Assembly (NCBI GenBank): GCA_937996755.1
Contig: CALKUS010000182.1
Location: 1-37,952 of the forward strand
Length of the DNA stretch: 37,952 bases
Source: an uncultured Pseudomonadota bacterium
Lineage (GTDB): Bacteria; Pseudomonadota; Gammaproteobacteria; Xanthomonadales; Ahniellaceae
Reading direction: 5' to 3'
The position numbers and the translations under genes were made by a program. The notes beneath the pieces were generated by a model. That model was not told where the DNA came from, did not search any database, and worked only from the letters and a program-made list of their open reading frames with translations. Below, piece by piece: positions 15,850 through 25,799 of this stretch. Positions within the stretch are counted from its first letter, which is position 1, and each line of letters starts with the position of its first letter.

Positions 15850-16968
15850 ATGAAGCTCGTCCTGTCAGCGGTCCTTCTCCTTGCCTGTGCGGGCCCGGTC
15901 GCGTTCGCCGCGGGCGGCGACGGGCTGACCACGCCGGTCAGGTTGCCCGCGTACGACGAAGCGCGCGCCAGCTGCAGCGCACCCACGGGTTTGCAGAAGA
16001 CGCTGGTGTTCGTCCAGGACAACCGGCGCGAATTCATGCAGGGCGTGGGGCGCGGGCTCGAGGCGGCGGCACGCGCGCGGGGCCTCGGCTACCGCGTCGA
16101 CTTCGCCGACAACGATCCCGAGCTGATGATCAGGCAGATCGACGCGATTGCGACCGACGGGACGGGCGCGATCGTCGTGGCGCCGATCGATCCGCCGTCG
16201 CTCGCTCCCGCGTTGAAGAACGTGATCGGGGCGGGCGCGTACGTGGGCGCGATCGTGCCGCCGCCCGCGACCACGGTGCTGAACGCGCCGCAGTACATGA
16301 CCGGCAAGGTGCTGGCGGAAGCGGCGGCGGAGTACATCCGCACGCGACTCGGCGGCAAGGCCAGGGTCGTCCTGCTGACGCACGACAGCCTGCAATTCCT
16401 CGCGCCGCGTTTTACCGCCATGCGCGACACGCTGCGTGGGCTGCCGGGCGTCACGATCGTGGCGGACATTTCCCCCGCGACGGTCGACAAGGACGGTGGC
16501 TATCGCACGATGAAGATGATCCTGCTGGCACAACCCAGTATCGATGTCGTGCTCGGCGCGGACACGGTGGTGCTGGGTGCGCTCGCGGCCCTGCGCGACG
16601 CGGGCAAGGCACGCGCGGACCAGTTCCTGGGCGGAATCGACGGGGAGCGGGAAGCGGTCGACGAGATCAGGAAAGGCGACAGCCCCTACAAGGCGAGCAT
16701 CAGCCTGGCGTCCCCCATCTTCGGATACGCGATGGGCCAGCACGCCGCCGACTGGCTCGAGGGAAAGTCCATTCCGCAGGCCATGGACATCCTGCCGCGG
16801 GCGCTCACGCGCGACAACATCGCGGACTACGAACGCGATGTCGCCGATCCCGGCGCGGTTTTCGCGGACCCGTCGCGACGCGGCTCCTATCTCAGGATGT
16901 ATGGCAACATCTGCTTCGACACGCGCGACGAGTACATCGACTTTCCCTGGTCGTCGGAAGCGATGTAG
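15850..16968 (+). CDS. Periplasmic sugar-binding-type protein (Peripla_BP_4-like) without a transporter
   Basis: A 372-residue secreted protein with signal peptide MKLVLSAVLLLACAGPVAFA and a two-lobed fold like ribose/galactose-binding proteins: TLVFVQDNRREFMQGVGRGLE, QIDAIATDGTGAIVVAPIDP, GGKARVVLLTHDS, then DVVLGADTVVLGALAALRDAG and FLGGIDGEREAVDEI. The order is that of periplasmic binding proteins that deliver ligand to ABC importers or to sensor domains. No permease or ATPase gene is nearby. Its position between a sensor kinase with a periplasmic domain and a response regulator suggests that it brings a ligand to the kinase, as LuxP does for LuxQ. The extra C-terminal 60 residues (from about 310) are unusual and contain two cysteines' worth of scope at most (NICFDTRDEY). 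The ligand is unknown. Confidence 0.85.
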   Translation: MKLVLSAVLLLACAGPVAFAAGGDGLTTPVRLPAYDEARASCSAPTGLQKTLVFVQDNRREFMQGVGRGLEAAARARGLGYRVDFADNDPELMIRQIDAIATDGTGAIVVAPIDPPSLAPALKNVIGAGAYVGAIVPPPATTVLNAPQYMTGKVLAEAAAEYIRTRLGGKARVVLLTHDSLQFLAPRFTAMRDTLRGLPGVTIVADISPATVDKDGGYRTMKMILLAQPSIDVVLGADTVVLGALAALRDAGKARADQFLGGIDGEREAVDEIRKGDSPYKASISLASPIFGYAMGQHAADWLEGKSIPQAMDILPRALTRDNIADYERDVADPGAVFADPSRRGSYLRMYGNICFDTRDEYIDFPWSSEAM

Positions 16969-17062
16969 TTCGGCGCGGTCGCGCTCGTGATCGAACGAAG
17001 GCGGCATCCGATCGACCGACCGCGTGCACGCTTTCGCGGAAGCACCCCCGACACGAGCAGCC

Positions 17063-17425
17063 ATGCCCGCCGATCCGTTCGTCATCCTCTACGTCGAAGA
17101 CGACGACCTGATGCGCGAGCTCATGCGCGAGTTGCTCGCCACGGCCACGCGCCGGATCGTGGCAGCGGCCGATGGTGCCGGCGCGCGAGCGGCGCTTCGC
17201 GAGCAGCGCGTCGACGTGTTGATCACCGACGTCAACCTGCCGGACGACTCGGGCGTCGAGATCGCGCTCGAGGCATTGCGTCTGAACCCCGCACTGCCGG
17301 TGATCGTCTGCTCCGGATACGACGCGACGGACATCGTCCGTTCGCTCGGTCCGACCGCCCATGCATTGAGGAAGCCCGTCGACGTGGGCGACATCGAGGC
17401 ACTCCTCGAGCGGCTGGCGCGCTGA
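17063..17425 (+). CDS. Single-domain response regulator
   Basis: A 120-residue stand-alone receiver domain. The acidic pocket is E12-D13-D14 (LYVEDDDLM), the phosphoacceptor is D56 in LITDVNLP, the switch Ser is S84 (VIVCSGYD), and the conserved lysine is K104 in LRKPVDV. There is no output domain, so the signal must pass to another protein by contact or phosphotransfer. ATG 17063 was preferred to a GTG at 17024 because the receiver fold starts straight after it; neither has a strong ribosome site. It is the last gene of the kinase/binding-protein unit and its stop is ten bases from the converging radical SAM stop. Confidence 0.88.
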   Translation: MPADPFVILYVEDDDLMRELMRELLATATRRIVAAADGAGARAALREQRVDVLITDVNLPDDSGVEIALEALRLNPALPVIVCSGYDATDIVRSLGPTAHALRKPVDVGDIEALLERLAR

Positions 17426-17435
17426 GCGGGCCGGG

Positions 17436-18521
17436 TCAGAACAGCTCGCCCTGGCGCGACGGCTTGCGCGGCGCCACGAATGCCGTGCGGTCGAGCTCGA
17501 GCTTCGGCTCGTCGTCGTAACCGAGCCGCGCGCGCGCCGCCGCGAAACGCCGGGCGACGAGCTGCGCGAACACGCCCTCGCCGCGCATGCGCTTGCCGAA
17601 CGCCGCGTCGTAGTCCTTGCCGCCGCGCATCTGGTTGACCAGGCTCATCACGTGCGCGGCACGCAACGGGTGGTGGATCTGCAGCCACTCGCGGAACAGG
17701 TCCTTCACCTCGTGCGGCAGCCGGATCAGCACGTAGCTCGCTGCGCGCGCACCGGCCGCGCGCGCGAGCGCGAGGATCTCCTCCATGTCCTGGTCGGTGA
17801 TCATCGGGATGATCGGCGCGACCATCACGCCGCACGGGATGCCGGCCGCGGTGAGCGCGCGGATCGCCGCGATGCGCCGATGCGGCGCGCTCGCGCGCGG
17901 CTCGAGGCGGCTGGAGAGCTGGTTGTCGAGGCTCGTGACCGAGACGAAACAGTGGACGAGCCGTCGCTTCGCGCACGCGGCGAGCAGGTCGATGTCGCGC
18001 TCGATCATCGCGTTCTTCGTGATCACGTTGAACGGATGGCCGGTTTCCGCGAGCACCTCGATGAGCCCGCGCGTGACTTCGTAGCGCTTCTCGATCGGCT
18101 GGTACGGATCGGTGTTCGCGCCGAGCATGATCGGATCGACGACGTAGCCCGGCCTGGCGAGCTCGATGCGCAATTGCTCGGGCGCATTCACCTTCGCAAA
18201 GAGTCTGGTCTCGAAGTCGATGCCGGACGAGAGGTTCAGGTACCCGTGCGACGGACGCGCGTAGCAGTAGACGCAGCCGTGCTCGCAGCCGCGGTACGGA
18301 TTGATCGAGCTCGTGAACGAGATGTCGGGTGAATCGTTGTGCGAGACGATCGAGCGCGCACGCTCCTCGGTCACCTGGGTCGGCGGGCGCTGTTCCTCGC
18401 TGTCGCGGAACCAGCCGTCGTCCTCGGCCTCCTTGCGCACCGATTCGAAGCGCCCTTCCCGGTTGGAAGCGGCGCCGCGGCCCTTGATGCGGCTCGGCGC
18501 CCGGCGGATTTCGTCGCTCAT
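17436..18521 (-). CDS. Radical SAM protein of the PA0069 / SPL-like family
   Basis: A 361-residue radical SAM enzyme. The 4Fe-4S ligands are C79, C83 and C86 in the CxxxCxxC motif (GCEHGCVYCYARP). Other blocks are NPYRGCEHG, DPIMLGANTDPYQPIEKRYEVTRG, FNVITKNAMIERDIDLL, and SVTSLDNQLSSRLEPRASAPHRRI, as in the PA0069 family related to spore photoproduct lyase. The N-terminus (SRIKGRGAASNREGRFE) is also typical. The reaction is not known. Its 3' end, coding EPKLELDRTAFVA, is duplicated as a remnant at 14298-14366, about 3.1 kb downstream. Confidence 0.88.
   Translation of the reverse strand: MSDEIRRAPSRIKGRGAASNREGRFESVRKEAEDDGWFRDSEEQRPPTQVTEERARSIVSHNDSPDISFTSSINPYRGCEHGCVYCYARPSHGYLNLSSGIDFETRLFAKVNAPEQLRIELARPGYVVDPIMLGANTDPYQPIEKRYEVTRGLIEVLAETGHPFNVITKNAMIERDIDLLAACAKRRLVHCFVSVTSLDNQLSSRLEPRASAPHRRIAAIRALTAAGIPCGVMVAPIIPMITDQDMEEILALARAAGARAASYVLIRLPHEVKDLFREWLQIHHPLRAAHVMSLVNQMRGGKDYDAAFGKRMRGEGVFAQLVARRFAAARARLGYDDEPKLELDRTAFVAPRKPSRQGELF
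17482..17511 (+). repeat. Right copy of the 30-base direct repeat, inside the intact radical SAM gene
   Basis: This copy lies in the last codons of the radical SAM gene and matches 14320-14349 at 28 of 30 bases. With one copy completing a gene and the other forming a remnant beyond the cassette, the pair resembles the att sites left by elements that integrate into the 3' end of a gene. No integrase lies between the repeats. Confidence 0.85.
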
Positions 18522-18583
18522 GGTGAAGCCCGCTCCGGTTTCGTGCGCGCGAGCGTGCTGCGCGGGCGTCTCGCGCGCCGAGA

Positions 18584-19231
18584 TCAGAGCAGCTTTGCGA
18601 TTTCCGGCCAGAGGAAATCGACGAGCGTCGGCTGCGTCGCGGCGACCGGGTGCAGGTCGTCTTCCTGGAAGTTTTCGCGCGCCGTGGCGATCGGTTCGAG
18701 GAAGAACGGCACGAGCGCCGACTTCCGCGCGCTCGCCACCGCCGCGAACATGGCGATGAAGGCCTGCGTGTACTCGGGCCCGTAGTTCGGCGGGATCTGC
18801 ACGCCGAGCAGCAGCACCTTCGCGCCGGCCGCCTGCGCCTTCGCGACGATCGCCTCGAGGTTGCGCTGCGCGAGGTCGAGCGGCAGCCCGCGCAGGCCGT
18901 CGTTCGCGCCGAGCTCGACGATCACCAGCCCGGGCTTGTGCTCGGCGAGCGCGCGATCGATGCGCGACAGGCCGCCGGCAGTCGTTTCGCCGCTCACGGA
19001 GGCGTTCACCACGCGCCAGCCGGGCGCGTCGTCCGCCAGGCGTTCGCCGAGCAGCGCCGGCCAGTCCTGGCCGGGCTCGAGGCCGTAGCCGGCGGAGAGG
19101 CTGTCGCCGAACACCAGCACCGTGCGCGGCGCCGGGGCGGCGGCCAGCGCGCTGGAGGCGAACAGCAGGAATGCAAGCGTGACGAAAGCTCGACGTGCGG
19201 TGCGCCAGGCTTGCGGCATGATCGAACCCAT
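18584..19231 (-). CDS. tesA: Arylesterase / lysophospholipase of the TesA (SGNH hydrolase) family
   Basis: A 215-residue secreted hydrolase. After a signal peptide (about 11-31) comes block I with the nucleophile S44 in VFGDSLSAGYGL, then the glycine block (NASVSGETTAGGL), the asparagine block (ELGANDGLRG) and the C-terminal Asp-His pair in DDLHPVA. TesA-type enzymes cleave thioesters, esters and lysophospholipids in the periplasm. The start was set at ATG 19231, which has GGAG eight bases upstream; ATG 19219 is a later option without a site. The gene is divergent from the ABC ATPase with no intergenic bases, as in the tesA/ybbA pair of other proteobacteria. Confidence 0.9.
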   Translation of the reverse strand: MGSIMPQAWRTARRAFVTLAFLLFASSALAAAPAPRTVLVFGDSLSAGYGLEPGQDWPALLGERLADDAPGWRVVNASVSGETTAGGLSRIDRALAEHKPGLVIVELGANDGLRGLPLDLAQRNLEAIVAKAQAAGAKVLLLGVQIPPNYGPEYTQAFIAMFAAVASARKSALVPFFLEPIATARENFQEDDLHPVAATQPTLVDFLWPEIAKLL

Positions 19232-19943
19232 GGACCAGACTCCGGTGTCATCGGCAGCGGCCGTCGCCGCGGAAAAGCTCGGCAAGCGCGTCGCGCTGCC
19301 CGAGCGTACTCTGACCCTGCTCGACGACGTGAGTTTCACGGTCGCGGCCGGCGAGGCCGTCGCGATCGTCGGCGCTTCAGGTTCGGGCAAGTCGACGTTG
19401 CTCGGCCTGCTCGCGGGCCTCGATTCGCCCAGCGAGGGGCGCGTCGTGCTGGACGGCACGGCGCTCGACACGCTGGACGAGGACGGCCGCGCGCGGTTGC
19501 GCGGCGCCCGCGTCGGCTTCGTGTTCCAGAGCTTCCAGCTGCTGCCGATGCTCACGGCGCGCGAGAACGTGATGTTGCCGCTGGAGTTGGCCGGCGCGCG
19601 CGACGCCGCCCCGCGCGCGGAAGCGATCCTCTCGCGCGTCGGCCTCGGTGAGCGGCTCGGCCACTATCCGCGGCAGCTGTCGGGCGGCGAGCAGCAGCGC
19701 GTCGCGATCGCGCGCGCGTTCGTCGTGCAGCCCGCGATCCTGTTCGCGGACGAGCCGACCGGCAACCTCGATGCGCAGACCGGCGGCGCGGTGGCCGACC
19801 TGCTGTTCGCGCTGAACGCGGAGCGCGGCACCACGCTCGTGCTCGTCACGCACGACGACAAGCTCGCGCAACGCTGCCATCGCGTGCTGCGCCTGGCCGG
19901 CGGCCGGCTGCAGGCCGGCGGCTCCGGCGGGCTGACCTGGTGA
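19230..19943 (+). CDS. ABC transporter ATP-binding protein (YbbA-like)
   Basis: A 237-residue ATPase of the MacB/LolD-type export group. Walker A is VGASGSGKST, the Q-loop region is FVFQSFQLLPMLTARENVMLPLEL, the signature is LSGGEQQRVAIARA, Walker B is ILFADEPTGNLD, and the switch is LVTHDD. The E. coli homologue YbbA works with the permease YbbP and sits divergent from tesA, as here. ATGs at 19218 and 19230 are both possible and neither has a good ribosome site. It ends seven bases before the permease. Confidence 0.92.
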   Translation: MDQTPVSSAAAVAAEKLGKRVALPERTLTLLDDVSFTVAAGEAVAIVGASGSGKSTLLGLLAGLDSPSEGRVVLDGTALDTLDEDGRARLRGARVGFVFQSFQLLPMLTARENVMLPLELAGARDAAPRAEAILSRVGLGERLGHYPRQLSGGEQQRVAIARAFVVQPAILFADEPTGNLDAQTGGAVADLLFALNAERGTTLVLVTHDDKLAQRCHRVLRLAGGRLQAGGSGGLTW

Positions 19944-19950
19944 CGCCGGC

Positions 19951-22443
19951 GTGCGCCTGATCCGCCTCGCCTGGCGCATGGCGCGCCGCGAGCTCGGCGC
20001 CGGCGAGGTGCGCGTGCTGCTCGCGGCGCTCGCGCTCGCCGTCGCGGCCGTCGCGACCGTGGGCAGCGCGAGCGAACGCGCGCAGGCCGCGCTCGTGCGC
20101 GAGGCCAACCGCCTGATCGGTGGCGACGCCGCCGTGCGCGCGGATGCGCCCCTGCCGGTCGCGTTCGCCCAGCGCGCGAAGGCGCTCGGGCTCGCGCACG
20201 CGTCCACCACGTCGTTCCGCAGCATGCTGCGCAACGGGACGAACATGCGCCTCGTCGAGGTTCGTGCGCTCGAGCGCGGCTATCCGCTGCGCGGCGCGTA
20301 CGAGCTCGAGCCCGGCCACGCGGTGGTCGATCCCGCCGCGGGACCGGCGCCCGGCAGCATCTGGCTGACGCGCAACGCCGCCGCGGCCGCGGGCGCCGCG
20401 GTCGGCGGCGACGTCGCGCTGGGCCGCTCGACCTTTCGCGTCGCCGCGATCGTGGCGAAGGAGCCGGACGCGGGCTTCGACCTGATGGAGCTTGCGCCGC
20501 ACGTGCTGATCGGCCTGCCCGACCTCGCGGCGACCGGCCTCATGCAGCCCGGTGCGCGCGCGACGTTCCGCATCGCGGTGGCCGGCGACGCCGACGCCGT
20601 CGCGACATTCGCGCGCGACGCGAAAGCGCAGCTCGGGCGCGGCCAGCGCCTGGAAAGCGCGGCGGAAGCGCGGCCCGAGATCCGCAACGCGCTCGCGCGC
20701 GCCGAACGCTTCTTCGGGCTCGCCGCGCTGATCAGCGTCGTGCTCGGCGCGATCGCGGTCGCGCTCGCCGCGCGACGCCATGCGCTGCGCCACCTCGACG
20801 CGTGCGCGCTCATGCGCTGCGTCGGCGCGACGCAGGGCACGATCACGCGGCTGTACGTCTTCGAGCTCGCGATCGTCGGGGTGCTCGGCACGATCGCCGG
20901 GCTCGCGATCGCGGCGGTGCTTTCGTTCGCCCTCGGTTGGTGGCTCGCGGGCGCGCTCGGCGTGGCGCTGCCGGCGCCCGGTTTCGCACCGGCGTGGCAG
21001 GGCGCCGTGGTGGCGCTCGCGGTATTGGCCGGCTTCGCGGCGCCGCCGGTGCTCGCGCTGCGTCGCGTGAGCCCGCTGCGCGTGCTGCGTCGCGACGTCG
21101 CGGGGCCGCGCGCCGGCGCGATCGCGACGTTGCTGCTCGCGCTCGCGGCGGTCGCGGGCCTGCTGCTCTGGCGCGCCGGCGATGCGACGCTCGCGACGAT
21201 CGTGCTGGTCGGCCTCGTCGCGTCGGCCGCCGTGCTCGCGGTGCTCGGTGCGCTGCTCGTGCGCGTCGCGTCCGCGCTGCGGCCGTACCTGCGCGGCGCG
21301 GCGCGCCACGGCCTGGCCAGCCTCGCGCGCCGCCGCGCGACGACGCTCGTGCAACTGGTCGCGCTCGGGCTCGGCCTCTCGATCGTGCTGCTGCTCTCGC
21401 TCGTGCGCTCCGACCTCGAGCGCTGGCGCGACGAGCTGCCCGTGGACGCGCCGAACCGCTTCCTCATCAACGCGCAGTCCGACCAGATCCCGGCGCTGAC
21501 CGAGTCGCTGCGCGCGGCCGGCGTGGCGGAGCCGATGCTCGTACCGATGGTGCGCGCGCGGCTGACGGCCGTGAACGGCACCGCGGTCGCAGCGAAGCAG
21601 CGCGACGAGGACGAGCGCGCGCAGCGCCTGGCCGAGCGCGAGTTCAACCTCACCTGGCGCGCGCAGCCGGGCCCGGACGACACGATCGCCGCGGGCACTT
21701 TCTGGACCGGCGACGTGCCGGCCGACGCCGCCCAGTTGTCGGTCGAGCGGCGCTTCGCCGAAACGCTCGGCTGGAAGCTCGGCGACGAGATCGCGTTCGA
21801 CATCGCGGGCAGCGCGTTCCGTGCGCGCGTCACCAGCCTGCGCGACGTGAAGTGGGAAAGCTTCCGGCCGAACTTCTTCGTCTACGCCTCGCCGGGCGCG
21901 CTGGACGGCTATGCCACGACCTGGATCACGGCGTTCCACCTGCCGCCGGGCCGTGAGGACGGCATGAACGCGATCGTCGCGCGCTTCCCGAACCTGACGA
22001 TCGTCGACGTCGGCGCGATCCTCGACCAGGTGCGGCGCACCGGCGAGCAGGTTGGTCTCGCGGTGCGCTTCGTGTTCGGCTTCACGCTCGCCGCGGGTCT
22101 GCTCGTGCTGCTTGCGGCGATCGGCGCGACGCGCGACGAGCGCCTGCACGAGGTCGCCGTGATGCGCGTGCTCGGTGCGCGTGCGCGGCAGGTGGCGGCC
22201 GCGCAGTGGTCGGAGTTCGCGCTGCTCGGCGCGCTGACGGCGCTGGTCGCGGCGATCGCGTCGGAGATCCTGGCCGCGCAGTTCGCCCAGCGCGTGCTGC
22301 AGATCGAGCCTTCCGCGCACTGGGGGCCGGCGTTCGCCGGCGCGGCCCTCGGCGCGCTGGCCATCGCCGTGACCGGCGCGCTCGCCACGCGCGGCGTGCT
22401 TCGCACTTCGCCCGCCACCACGTTGCGCGCCATCGCGGGCTGA
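19951..22443 (+). CDS. FtsX-like ABC transporter permease (YbbP-like)
   Basis: An 830-residue permease starting at GTG 19951. It has the duplicated FtsX-domain plan: an N-terminal helix (about 22-45), a large periplasmic domain, three helices near 255-380, a second unit near 390-480, a second periplasmic domain (about 490-690), and a final helical block that includes EVAVMRVLGARARQVAAAQWSEFALLGAL. Both copies of the cytoplasmic coupling motif can be seen (LMRCVGATQG and VMRVLGARAR). MacB-type proteins of this kind act as mechanotransmitters rather than true importers; the client of YbbAP is uncertain, perhaps lipids given the TesA neighbour. Confidence 0.9.
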   Translation: MRLIRLAWRMARRELGAGEVRVLLAALALAVAAVATVGSASERAQAALVREANRLIGGDAAVRADAPLPVAFAQRAKALGLAHASTTSFRSMLRNGTNMRLVEVRALERGYPLRGAYELEPGHAVVDPAAGPAPGSIWLTRNAAAAAGAAVGGDVALGRSTFRVAAIVAKEPDAGFDLMELAPHVLIGLPDLAATGLMQPGARATFRIAVAGDADAVATFARDAKAQLGRGQRLESAAEARPEIRNALARAERFFGLAALISVVLGAIAVALAARRHALRHLDACALMRCVGATQGTITRLYVFELAIVGVLGTIAGLAIAAVLSFALGWWLAGALGVALPAPGFAPAWQGAVVALAVLAGFAAPPVLALRRVSPLRVLRRDVAGPRAGAIATLLLALAAVAGLLLWRAGDATLATIVLVGLVASAAVLAVLGALLVRVASALRPYLRGAARHGLASLARRRATTLVQLVALGLGLSIVLLLSLVRSDLERWRDELPVDAPNRFLINAQSDQIPALTESLRAAGVAEPMLVPMVRARLTAVNGTAVAAKQRDEDERAQRLAEREFNLTWRAQPGPDDTIAAGTFWTGDVPADAAQLSVERRFAETLGWKLGDEIAFDIAGSAFRARVTSLRDVKWESFRPNFFVYASPGALDGYATTWITAFHLPPGREDGMNAIVARFPNLTIVDVGAILDQVRRTGEQVGLAVRFVFGFTLAAGLLVLLAAIGATRDERLHEVAVMRVLGARARQVAAAQWSEFALLGALTALVAAIASEILAAQFAQRVLQIEPSAHWGPAFAGAALGALAIAVTGALATRGVLRTSPATTLRAIAG

Positions 22444-22478
22444 TCGAAACTCCGCCGCGGGCCACCCGGGGACACGCC

Positions 22479-22895
22479 ATGCGCTGGTTGCTGCTGCTCG
22501 TCTCGATGCTGGCATTCGCTTTCGCGTTCAAGGCCACCACGGCGGGCCCGCTCGCGCTCGCGCTGCTGGTCGGGTTCGGTTCGCTGGTCGCGAGCTTCCT
22601 CGGCTTCGTCTCCGCGCGCATCGATGCGCAGGCGCAGTCGCAGATGACCAAGGCCGCGACGCTCGTCGCGACCAGTCGCGGCAAGCTGCCGGCGGGCACC
22701 AGGACCCGGCAGGGCGCAGCCTCCGCGCCGCTGGCGGGCGATTCCACGTCGTGGACCGCCGGCGATGCCGGACACCCGCACGGCAACCACGGCCACCATG
22801 GCCATCACGAGGCTGGCGGCAGCGACTGGGGTGGCGATGCCGGCGGCGATTCGGGTGGCGGCGGCGGAGATGGCGGCGGCGGCGGGGGCGACTGA
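22479..22895 (+). CDS. Small membrane protein with His- and Gly-rich tail
   Basis: A 138-residue hypothetical protein with two hydrophobic helices (about 3-20 and 24-43). The following region is polar, and the last 40 residues contain a His cluster (HPHGNHGHHGHH) followed by Gly/Asp repeats that end in GGGGDGGGGGGD. I do not recognise a family. The tail could bind metal such as Ni2+ or Zn2+ or be a flexible linker; this is inference from composition. It starts 36 bases after the permease on the same strand and ends 92 bases before the next gene. Confidence 0.7.
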   Translation: MRWLLLLVSMLAFAFAFKATTAGPLALALLVGFGSLVASFLGFVSARIDAQAQSQMTKAATLVATSRGKLPAGTRTRQGAASAPLAGDSTSWTAGDAGHPHGNHGHHGHHEAGGSDWGGDAGGDSGGGGGDGGGGGGD

Positions 22896-22987
22896 CGGCC
22901 GCGGTTGCCATTCGTGACGGACGGCCGAGCCCGTCAGACGCGATACTCTGCCGGCCGCAACCCGCGGCCATCGTTCGGGGACGGGTC

Positions 22988-23242
22988 ATGACTGTCACTT
23001 CCCTCATCTACATCCTGCTGATCGGCGGCATCGCCGGCTGGCTCGCGGCGCTCGTGATGCGCGGCCGTGGACTGGGTGTGCTCGGCAACATCATCGTCGG
23101 CATCGTCGGCGCGTTCCTCGCCAGCTGGCTCCTGCCGATGCTCGGCATCGTGATCGGCGGCGGGGCGATCGGCGCGATCCTGAACGCGTTCATCGGCGCC
23201 GTCGTCCTGCTGGCGCTCATCAGCCTGATCAAACGGGCCTGA
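22988..23242 (+). CDS. GlsB/YeaQ/YmgE family stress-associated membrane protein
   Basis: An 84-residue protein of three membrane segments with the family pattern: GGIAGWLAALVMRGRGLGVLGN, IIVGIVGAFLASWLLP, then GGGAIGAILNAFIGAVVLLALISLI. The family is annotated as transglycosylase-associated, but no enzyme activity follows from the sequence; members are often stress-induced. ATG 22988 lies a few bases after a purine-rich GGGGACGGG, a plausible ribosome site. The 92-base gap before it probably contains its own promoter. Confidence 0.9.
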   Translation: MTVTSLIYILLIGGIAGWLAALVMRGRGLGVLGNIIVGIVGAFLASWLLPMLGIVIGGGAIGAILNAFIGAVVLLALISLIKRA

Positions 23243-23254
23243 GCGCACCGGGTC

Positions 23255-23282
23255 GCCGCTTGCCGCTCGCGCGGCAGGCGGC
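23255..23282 (+). terminator. 11-bp hairpin after the GlsB-like gene
   Basis: GCCGCTTGCCG (23255-23265) pairs with CGGCAGGCGGC (23272-23282) across a six-base loop, with one G-U pair. It begins 13 bases after the stop. There is no T-run after it, so rho-independent termination is possible but not certain. Confidence 0.45.
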
Positions 23283-23322
23283 GGCGCGGCATCATCGCCC
23301 CGGACATCGCGCCGGAGGCGAC

Positions 23323-25277
<1,955 letters not shown>

Positions 25278-25281
<4 letters not shown>

Positions 25282-25799
25282 GTGTGAGCTCGCCATTCGA
25301 CAACCGTGCGCGCCGCGCGCTGCGTCCGCTCGCGGCGTTGCCCGGCTGGCTCGCGCGGCCGTTGCGCGATCGTGCGATCGGTCGCGTGATCCCGTTCGTC
25401 GGCACCGCGGGTATCGCGCTCGAACGGCTCGACGACGACGCGGCCGTGGTGCGGCTGCGCAACCGCCGTCGCGTGCAGAACCACATCGGTGGCGTGCACG
25501 CCGCGGCGACGGCGCTGCTCGCCGAGACCGCGACCGGGCTCGCGCTCGGCTGGCACCTGCCGGACGACGCGACGCCGCTGCTCGCGTCGCTCGAGGTGCG
25601 CTACCTGCGGCGCGCGCAGGGCGGCCTGCGCGCAACCGCGCAGCTGCCGCACGACGCGATTGCGCGCCTGCGCGGCGAGCCGAAGGGCGAGCTCGAGGTG
25701 CCGGTCGCCGTCGTCGACGATGCGGGCGAAACGACCGTGGCGTGCAGCCTGCGCTGGGCCTGGATCCCGCGCCGGCGCGAGCCGCCGGCAGCGCCGTGA
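25278..25799 (+). CDS. DUF4442 hotdog-fold protein, thioesterase-like
   Basis: A 173-residue protein starting at GTG 25278 inside the acsA stop (GTGA); a second GTG two codons later is also possible. The segment VQNHIGGVHAAATALLAETATG matches the helix-and-loop region of hotdog thioesterases, and the strands around it (ATPLLASLEVRYLRRAQG) fit the fold. A catalytic acid may be E in LLAETA. Such proteins bind acyl-CoA or acyl-ACP. Placement between acetyl-CoA synthetase and a phosphopantetheinyl transferase supports an acyl-thioester role. The substrate is unknown. Confidence 0.75.

Noticed and set aside
15850..16968. Component of an ABC sugar importer
   Set aside because: No permease or ATPase gene is within the cassette; the nearest ABC genes (19230-22443) are export-type and on the other side of two unrelated genes.
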